DNA of 64,000 bases. Source: Leucogyrophana mollusca. Lineage: Eukaryota > Basidiomycota > Agaricomycetes > Boletales. This document shows positions 56,864 through 64,000 of the stretch, one piece after another. Every line of letters starts with the position of its first letter. The stretch's first letter is position 1. Both the position numbers and the translations under genes were made by a program. Under the pieces are notes generated by a model. The model ran no database searches, was not told the DNA's origin, and saw only the letters and a program-made list of their open reading frames with translations. The stretch covers positions 1-64,000 of the forward strand of contig MU266491.1 of assembly GCA_021014945.1 (NCBI GenBank), given 5' to 3'.

Positions 56864-58931
56864 ATGCAACTCATTGGTTACATCCAAGGAGATTGTTCTC
56901 CATCCTATACTTTGATCCAGTCCCAAATTGAACCAAGCAAGACGGTACTGGAGCTCAGAGACAACATTGGAAACCAATGTGGTGAAGGTATAAATACGAG
57001 GTTCCTAAGAGTATGGAAGGTAACTCGTCGGTCGTTGCCATCGAAGATGCTTTCATCACAATTTTCGCTCTTTCAGCTGAATTGTCCGATTCCCGAAAAC
57101 GGGAGAATCGATGATACGTTGACCACCGCGGCCTCTGATTTACCCAATTTTGCGACGGCCCCCAAGCCGTTGGACAGGGTGGGCAGCATCTTCGGACAGC
57201 CTCCAGACTGTCACGTTCATATAATAGTTGAACGAACCAGTGAGCCCAGGTTCGGATACTTCTGATTTCCACTGACTCGTTGTGCAACACCAGGCAACCT
57301 CGGGACGAAGCGGAAGAACGAAAACAACGACAGTGGTTTACATCCCAAACGTCAGTTTACATGCGCAGGTTAGGCAATCCCCCTGCACACAGTTTATCTC
57401 CAAATTAAAGCCATTCAGATCGAGCTTCAGGTTGTTCTTCGGTTATCACCCACCCATCAGAAGGCAAGTAGGGGTATAAAACAGATACTGTTCTCTGTTT
57501 ATAACGCGGTCTGCCCGAATGCGTTTGATACAGAACACCTTGCTGCTCTTGATGAACGACTACGAACCCTAGAAGACGACCCGGAGTATTACTCGAACCC
57601 CGCCAACTTCTTCCAGCTTACTTTTCCAAACTTTTGTCCGCCGAAGCAGTTTTCATTATCTGACGAGCACCAATTCTCGTACATGGGACGGATGGCTTTC
57701 GCTGAAGTATGGAGATACATCGACTCCTTCGAATTCGAGTGCAACTCACGTCTAGACCGGCTGTTTATCCTTGGTAGCCAAGGTGCTGGCGTATCCCACA
57801 TCCTCGCTGCGGTAGCATGCCTACTCTACAGACTTGAGAAAACGGTGGTCTACCTGCCCGACGCTGCGCGGATGTTGAAAGATCCCCTGGAATACATCAA
57901 ATGCGCCCTGTTGTGCGCGTTCGCTAGACCAGGGGATGTCTATCACTATTACGACCTGATTCGGCGGATACAGTCGAGGAAAGATCTGGAAGACTTTTGC
58001 TGGTTGATGCGACCCATGCATATGTACATCATCGTAGATGGGATGGAAGCCATTTGGCCGGACGAGTTTGACGATGGCGAAGCCCCTCCGGAGGAACGCG
58101 TCAATTCGATGCTAACCCTGCTGCGAACGCTGCACCACGGGCACTATGCCATCACGGCAGCGTCAGCGAATCGTAGGACGATGGAAATGGCAGGGAGACG
58201 ACAGGTTGCGCTAGCGACGGTGAAGTTGTGGGGCGGCATGACGGAGGTGAGTGTTGTCACTCATCCATTCTCCTCCTCGTACTGAGATGTTGAGTGACGC
58301 AGAACGAGATGGGTCATTGGTGGACGCACCACCACACTGATTTGCCGGACCTTAACCCGGAGGATAGGGGGAAAATAGAACAGTTCACTGGACGTCTTCC
58401 ATTGCTCCTCCGACCGCTGCTCGATATCGGGTCACCGGCGACCAGATCCTTTAAAGACGTGGAGCTTGCATTCTGGGAACACCCGGACTTCCTCACTGTG
58501 AAATCTAACGTGCTAGGCTTTGGTCGTAAGGCAGTAATGAAGTGCCGTACCGCGGAATTCGCTGATCAAGCGTGTTATGATGTCGTGTGCGTCTCATCAT
58601 CGGCGTACATTCGGTTGTAAAGCGGCGCTCATACCATCACAGACTATATCTCTCCATCCTTGAAGGTTGCGTCCTTGGTGAACCTCTCCGTGAAACCGGT
58701 CTCGAGCACGAAGTATACGACTTTCGGTATTTCTACTATGATAGGCTTGGCAACGGCAGACATACTTGTGGCCTCGTCAAGGAAGCTGCTGCATCGTTCC
58801 TGGATCAAATTGATGCACCTGAGTTTCAAATAATGAAGGCGAAGCCGCGGCCCAACCGTTTCTTCGGGGACGACTATGGCACTGCGATAGGTTCCTTGTC
58901 CTTGAGGCATGCTTTGGGAATCCCCGAATGA
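56864..58931 (+). CDS. Crinkler (CRN)-like protein with a lysine-less P-loop-like site
   Basis: Exons: 56864 to about 57017, then LNCPIPENGRIDDTLT onward, a short exon with SNLGTKRKNENNDSGLHP, a long exon from about 57530, and two shorter ones ending at 58931. The N-terminal domain is ubiquitin-like, with KTVLELRDNI and LRVWK, and ends in PPDCHVHIIVE, the Crinkler header signature of fungi. The body has DRLFILGSQGAGVSHILAAV, in the place of the Walker A of Crinkler NTPases (G-x-x-G-x-G-K-S/T), but Lys is replaced by Val and the Ser is followed by His. MYIIVDGMEAIWPDEF resembles Walker B. The C-terminus has LEHEVYDFRYFYYDRLGNG. CRN-type proteins in fungi are intracellular and of unclear role. 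The exon joins near 57370-57530 and 58590 are less certain. Confidence 0.7.
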
Positions 58932-59540
58932 GACTGAACACCATCCGAGACGTATATACGCACTTACTTGTAGAATGATACATTAATAGGTCTTTTTTTC
59001 CGTTCGCAATAACAACGAAAATGCTGCCTGTGTGCCCTGGAGAGAATTTCAAACCAGAACCTGACAGCCGTATCAAGGATGAATTGCTGAAGCTTGCATG
59101 GCAGCTTGGAGGGCTTAGTGCTCGCTGTGGATGATTGCCCACCGCGACTCGCGGACCCGATGAAATGTACTTCAAGGCGTACTCTTCCCCCTCCTGCAGG
59201 ACCTGAGTATAAGGCGACACGTACTAACCGACAGCGAAGGTAAGCCGGCCAAGAAGGAACGCTGCGTGAGACGCTCCGCAGGGGGAGCCAAACCACTGCA
59301 TTGTCTAAATTTGGACCAATGCTTCGATGGTGCTGTCGAAATTGCTGCCAGACCGATCAGGCGGTTCACCCTCCCGACTGAATAGGTGCCGCGTCGAAGT
59401 GCATCACTCAGAAAAGCGCATCTGCGTCAGTGTGGTCGAAAGTAAGCTGCTATAATTTTTTTGATGAGGGGGGATCATTATTAGTCGTACACTCAGCTGA
59501 CACATTTGGCAAGGCCGACAGACGACCATTTTCACGCCAT
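58932..59540. other. Intergenic between convergent genes
   Basis: No gene seen. Confidence 0.4.
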
Positions 59541-61264
59541 TCACTGCACATAGAACCCTTCGAAACTCCACATATGCCCCTCTTGACCTTCCCTCGTCCA
59601 GCCCATCTTTTCAGATGTCAAACCGGCAGCCCGAATGAATAGCGATCCGTCGAGATGCTCTGCACCCTCCAGCTCGGTGCCTTTGAAATACCCAGCAGCA
59701 CACGTGCCGTATATTACGCCGAAGTGAGCAAAGGCACGCTGGATTTTGGCGAAGTGGTCGTTTGGATGCACGATGGTGGACTGCAGGAGGGGCAGCCATG
59801 GGTTGGGTGTTTGTGCGTGTGGGAGAGGGACGTTGGGGGTTGGAGAGTGAGAGGAGGTTTCTCCTGGAGGCGTTGGGAGGGCAGAGGTAGATGCAAAGAA
59901 TTCTTTGATGTCAAAGCCCGGGCGACCGCGCGCGACCCACCAGGTGAGCGACGACACAAAGTAGGCGCGCATGAGGAGGGCTTGGGAACGCGGGGCGAGG
60001 TACGGAAGTACGGAGGGGAGGAAAAGAGACGACGTTACAAGGTGCATCCTACAAAAGTGATCCACTGCTGAGTACTCGACATTGTGCGACCATCAAGGGA
60101 CTCACAGGAAAAAGTCAGCCTTGAAGCCGCTCGTCTTGTCCCACCCTCCGATCCCATACATCAACGAGCTCGTCCAGATCAGCTCCTCCATCTTCCTATC
60201 GAGCTCGCCAGGCTTCGACAGATCAATAGTCCATTGCTCTGCGTATTTACGAATTTCCTCGGCATGAGCTGCAAGAGTATCGGGAAATTGCCCGATGAAG
60301 TTCCTGGGTCCCTGCGGGAACCGAGGGTCCTTTAACATACGTGCCAATACGTCGAATGGATGGGTCCCAGTCCTAGGTTCTGACTTCACCGTTACGTTGG
60401 CGGCCGTGCTGTTAAGGACGAGAGATGCGAGATGAGATGTAGCGGCGTTGATTGAATTCGGGATCTCAGATGTAAATAGTGTCGGCGGTATGAGAATACT
60501 CGAGCGGACGTCTGTCTTGTGAACGGCAGTCATGGCAAGTCCTAGATTTCATCTCAGTGCAAAACTCGGGTTGTCAACTGTGACTTACTTACCCTCTGCC
60601 AGCATACCCACTAGCCCGAACTCAAGGCCGTAGCCAGCATGAATCATCGGGTGAAGGACTCCGTCCACGAAACGGAACAGCATCTCTGGCTGTGTGGTGC
60701 TTTCACCCCCAGAGATGAAGTTATACTTGTCAGAAAATATGTACTCCTCCAAGGTAGCCGCTGCTCCCTTCTCGCTCAGGGTCTTGAAGAAGAAGGTGGT
60801 ATATGCCTCGAAGTAACTTTAAGATACCGTCAGCCAGATGTTGCGCGATGTGAGGTCTACCCCTTACTTCTCGTCACCCAAATGGGCGTTGAAGTTTTCT
60901 GTCGTGACTTCCTCCGGCGACTTGAAAGCAGGGCGCTGATTGGCACCATCAAGCTTGTAAAGTCCCTCAATGACGGGACCACTCGCTCCAAGAGCGTACA
61001 GTGCGAGCGCGCGGTGGGTGATATGGCTGATTAAACACAAGATGTCAGCCTCGAAGTAATTTCTACCACATTCGCTACGCACTTATGGAAGCCCATATTA
61101 TTGAAGAAGATATGATACTTCTTGTGGTTATCCTTCAGTACCGCCAGCAGCGCCGCCGTCGACTCCACGCTGATGCCCGGCCATCGCTGGGGCGACAGAG
61201 ACGTCGGTGGAGGAGAAGGTTGAGGAAAGAGCAAGTCGAGCTTCTCGTCAGTGACACCGTTCAT
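59541..61264 (-). CDS. Questin-oxidase-like (DUF4243) protein
   Basis: Several exons on the minus strand, starting at 61264 and ending at 59541, about 450 residues. The first exon ends LKDNHKKYHIFFNNMGFHNH, completed across the intron by ITHRALALYALGASG. Further on come YFEAYTTFFFKTLSEKGAAA, EMLFRFVDGVLHPMIHAGYG and LEFGLVGMLAEGLAM. HPFDVLARMLKDPRF, WTSSLMYGIGGWD, HLVTSSLFLPSVLP and YFVSSLTWWVARGRP follow. The His-rich H-P-M-I-H-x-G-Y-G-x-E and F-H-N-H-x-x-H elements are typical of PF14027. Relatives catalyse Baeyer-Villiger-type opening of anthraquinones (AflY, questin oxidase), but most family members are uncharacterised, and no polyketide synthase is in the window. Confidence 0.88.
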
Positions 61265-62141
61265 CGTTGTTAGATGATGTTGGGGAAGAGGTGTGAATCA
61301 ATAGTGTCGTATTTAAAGACAGGAGTTGTATAGGGCCCTGCATCAGATATCAATCTCGACTCCCACCTGGTATCACTGGGCCACAAGGAACGTGACATCA
61401 GATCGTCCGTGCCGCACGCACACTCCAAGGGTGATTCTCACACAAGTCTCGTGACCGCGTCGGATCTGGAGGCAGATGACTGTCATCAAGGGGCACGCAG
61501 ACGCCCATCTACGTCGTCTTGGCCCGCAGCAAGGCGTTGAACCTGTCGCTGGCATCAGCTACCGAGATGATGCTTGGAGGTGTCATTTTCCGTCTGAGGT
61601 CGTGTAGGCGGGTGTTAGCAGGTCAATGAAGCCCCAAAGGGCGTCTGGAGTTCCGTCAATTGTAGTCGAGCGACTCGTATGTCCCCGGCTTGTCCATATT
61701 GTGAGAGCCTGTTATTATGCCCGTATCAAGGAATCGGCGCTCACCGGATCTCGGCATGTTCGTAAGTCGCTGAGGAGTCGCGACGGCTCGAGGTTTCATC
61801 GCAGTTCCATTGACACAAGGAAACAGACACAGTCAGCATGAGGCCTTGCTGAGTGAGAAACCGTCGAGGCTTCTGTCACATTGACATCCACATAGACGCC
61901 GCATCGCGCGAGTGGCTGTGATGACAAAAAATGCATGACTGTAAAGTAAAGTGCCCTGTCATTGCAGTGGCGCCTCGTTTTAACAGTCCACACCAACTTG
62001 AACTGAGTTGAACTGGCATATTCATGTCGCATTGCAGTCATCATTCGACATTACTCTTGGGCCTTTGGAAAGCTAACGTGGATCGTGTGGGAAAAACTTG
62101 GAGTCGACGAAGGAGCGGCGCAGATACGACTGGCTTTCGTC
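61265..62141. other. Intergenic, nothing recognised
   Basis: Promoter of the leftward questin-oxidase-like gene, then only short frames. Confidence 0.4.
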
Positions 62142-62174
62142 GGCTCTGCCACCCAAGGTCTACAAAATTGTGGA

Positions 62175-62432
62175 TGCCATCGGCCCCCGCCGCGAATCCG
62201 ACACTCAATGCCCTATCTCACCGCAGATTTTCTTTGACAAAAGATGTACTTGAGCGCTGAGCGCTCGCGATCTTGTAGGCGTGCTGATGATATCACCTCC
62301 CGCGTAGTTGCCGCCGCGATCATGGTCTCTGCTACTAAAGCGCGCTCAGGATACTGCCTTGCCAAAAGCGCTTCCGCGCACGACGAAGACCTGCCAGCGC
62401 AATGAAATCCGCAACGTGTTTCGAAAGCCCTG
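62175..62432. mobile_element. 258 bp insertion with 7 bp flanking direct repeat
   Basis: Arm 1 reads continuously through GACTCCACAATTTTGTAGACC. In arm 2 the same sequence is interrupted, and TTGTGGA occurs on both sides (62168-62174 and 62433-62439), as after insertion with target-site duplication. The insert has no obvious coding capacity and no clear terminal inverted repeats. A short non-autonomous element is likely, but a deletion between short repeats in arm 1 would look the same. Confidence 0.5.
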
Positions 62433-62723
62433 TTGTGGAGTCGAGACGCCGATCTCGATAGGTGGGCCTGAGATCAAATATGGGCGCTCGATGATGTGTC
62501 CCTGGGCAGTTCTTTGTCGCTAACACCCGACTTGACAGCATCGCCGTTGTTGATCATAGTAGGTACGAGTGGTTTCGCTGCAACAGTGCAAATACTAAAT
62601 TTTGCCCCTCAAACGCAAATCTATCGGTACAGCTCCGCCAAGCCCTTCGGACAGTTTCCAGACACCGTCAGCTCTGCCATATGGTTTGGCGGAACGGCAG
62701 GCCTCCCAACAACACTAGGGCCA

Positions 62724-63251
62724 TTACCAGCCACCTGGATATTTGGCACAGACCTTGTGGGACTTCGCTCCAACCAGATTCGGTGGCATCCATCTTTCAG
62801 TCCAAGAATTTGTCCAATTATCTGGGGACAAGGACCGCACAAAACCAAATCAAAACAACGCAAGGGAGAATTATCATCCGCACTTACGGAGCTCATGCTT
62901 GCAGTCTGCAGAAGCGTACAAACGAAGATTCATAGGGTTAGCCTTGCCCTTATGATAATCTTGTGTCGTGTACTTGAACGAGTACAGACCGGTGTGCTTT
63001 GCATTTTTTTCGGTCATGTATTTGTGCGCCATGCAGGTGGAACATTCATGTCCGGGCTCAAAATCGCTTGGGGCTTGGAAGTAATAATGGTGATTTTCCG
63101 GCTCGCCTGACAAGTTATATCCAGGATAGAGTTGAATCTTGTAGTAGAGATCCGGTGGGGGTGTGGGAGGGAATGGATCGTCGCGCTCGACAGCGACCGC
63201 GGCGCTGATGGTAGCAGTGGCGAGGACGACGGCGGATAGCTTGAGAAGCAT
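62724..63251 (-). CDS. Small secreted cysteine-containing protein, copy 2
   Basis: Two exons, 63251-62888 and 62821-62724, phase 1, giving 153 residues. It has the signal peptide MLLKLSAVVLATATISAAVA, then DLYYKIQLYPGYNLSG, the C-x-x-C motif ECSTCM, and ADCKHEL spliced to HNWTNSWTERWMPPNL. It ends KVCAKYPGGW. The four cysteines match copy 1. Against copy 1 it has PGGW before the stop (12 bp), a different Pro-rich stretch and KANP in the middle. The start at 63251 was chosen because the signal peptide begins there. The TATA box is changed to CACATAAG. No family is recognised; small secreted proteins of mushrooms are often lineage-specific. Confidence 0.75.
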
Positions 63252-64000
63252 CAATATTCTCTGTTCTAAAAATAAGGGTAAGGGATAAAGGGGTGAAAAA
63301 GAGGGAATTGATAGCACTGACGGGCGACGAGGTGCCGAGACTGATTGAAGAATTCCAAATTGCCAGAGCCCTTTATTCTTATGTGCAAAATAGCAGACCC
63401 ACCTAGACCCACCTCTCCCCCCAGCCGGGATATGGCGTAAGTAACGGGTGGGTCAGGTTTAACAACACTGGTGAGTCACGTCAGGTCACGTCCCTAAGTA
63501 GGATCTGAGGACGTCTTCAACCTCGGCTAGGGGCAAATTTTGCCGTTCGGTCCCCGAGGCCGAACCTGCCTTCGAGATGTCGATTATGCCGCAAAAGTCG
63601 TCTCATGCCCTTGCGCATGTGGGTTACTTAAAACCTCTCCTATGTTTTTGCAAAGCTGGGCGCCCTCGTTGGCAGATATACTCCCCCTAAAAGGTTCGGG
63701 GTCTTTGGGAGTCTCGGGATGAGGCATGCGGCTTCGCATTATTGTGCCCGAAAGTCGGCTGGCGGTCACGATGCCTCTGGCAGGTGAAGGTTTGCACGGT
63801 TCTTTTAACTTGAACCTATGAACATAGTGTTCTGTCGTGGTAGGGAAGCTTAATGCTCTTACAGTGGTAATTTCTAGATGATAGCCTGAGACTGGAGCGT
63901 CGAGATGTCGGAAGGCACTGGGGAGGCTAGCTTGGCCCGAGTACTGGGAGTGCCCGAGCAAGCATCAGTGTTCTTACAGAAATCTTTTCGTGGCTTGTAC

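Larger units (their letters stand above)
62142..63967 (-). repeat. Inverted duplication, arm 2
   Basis: Reverse-complement partner of 9646-11116, with the same order of promoter, two-exon secreted-protein gene and 3' flank. It is longer than arm 1 because of an extra 265 bp at 62168-62432. About 51 kb separates the arms. Confidence 0.75.

Overview
The window is nuclear DNA of a filamentous basidiomycete, most likely a mushroom-forming Agaricomycete. The evidence is the gene style (many short 45-100 bp GT-AG introns, compact genes on both strands) and lineage-typical families: a FunK1-type fungal kinase, a DUF6533-like membrane protein, a Crinkler-like protein, a CLA4-type PAK kinase and, above all, a farnesylated mating-pheromone precursor. 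No rRNA, tRNA or CRISPR was seen. All gene models are hand-spliced from the sequence; exon ends are given where the reading frame supports them.

Layout. 0-9.6 kb: a gene fragment at the left edge, a single-pass membrane protein, an F-box/LRR-like protein, a small basic protein and a DUF4419 protein, followed by about 1.9 kb with no recognisable gene. 9.6-11.1 kb: first arm of a divergent inverted duplication carrying a small secreted cysteine-containing protein; the second arm lies at 62.1-64.0 kb on the other strand. 11.8-22.3 kb: a HAPSTR1/DUF4588-like protein and a full-length ABCC transporter share a divergent promoter, followed by a DUF6533-like membrane protein. 23.9-28.0 kb: tandem short-chain dehydrogenase paralogues and mitochondrial ribosomal protein uS19m.

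29.5-42.9 kb is a housekeeping and mating block: CLA4-type PAK kinase, CNOT11 (CCR4-NOT), a single-pass membrane protein, the 39-residue pheromone precursor, a tandem dihydroneopterin-aldolase-domain protein, and a trehalose-phosphate synthase/phosphatase-like regulatory protein. The pheromone gene about 5 kb from CLA4 suggests that this is, or borders, the B (pheromone/receptor) mating-type region; no STE3 receptor was found in the window.

45-54.6 kb is accessory DNA: a broken FunK1 kinase, an inverted pair of small beta-trefoil-like genes (one with an expanded Lys/Pro/Glu/Asp heptad repeat), and a mostly intact FunK1 kinase. 55-61.3 kb holds an aldo-keto reductase, a Crinkler-like protein with a P-loop-like site lacking its lysine, and a questin-oxidase-like (DUF4243) protein.

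The best candidates for follow-up are the pheromone precursor and its CLA4 linkage, the two duplicated gene pairs with their repeat and indel differences, and the Crinkler-like protein.
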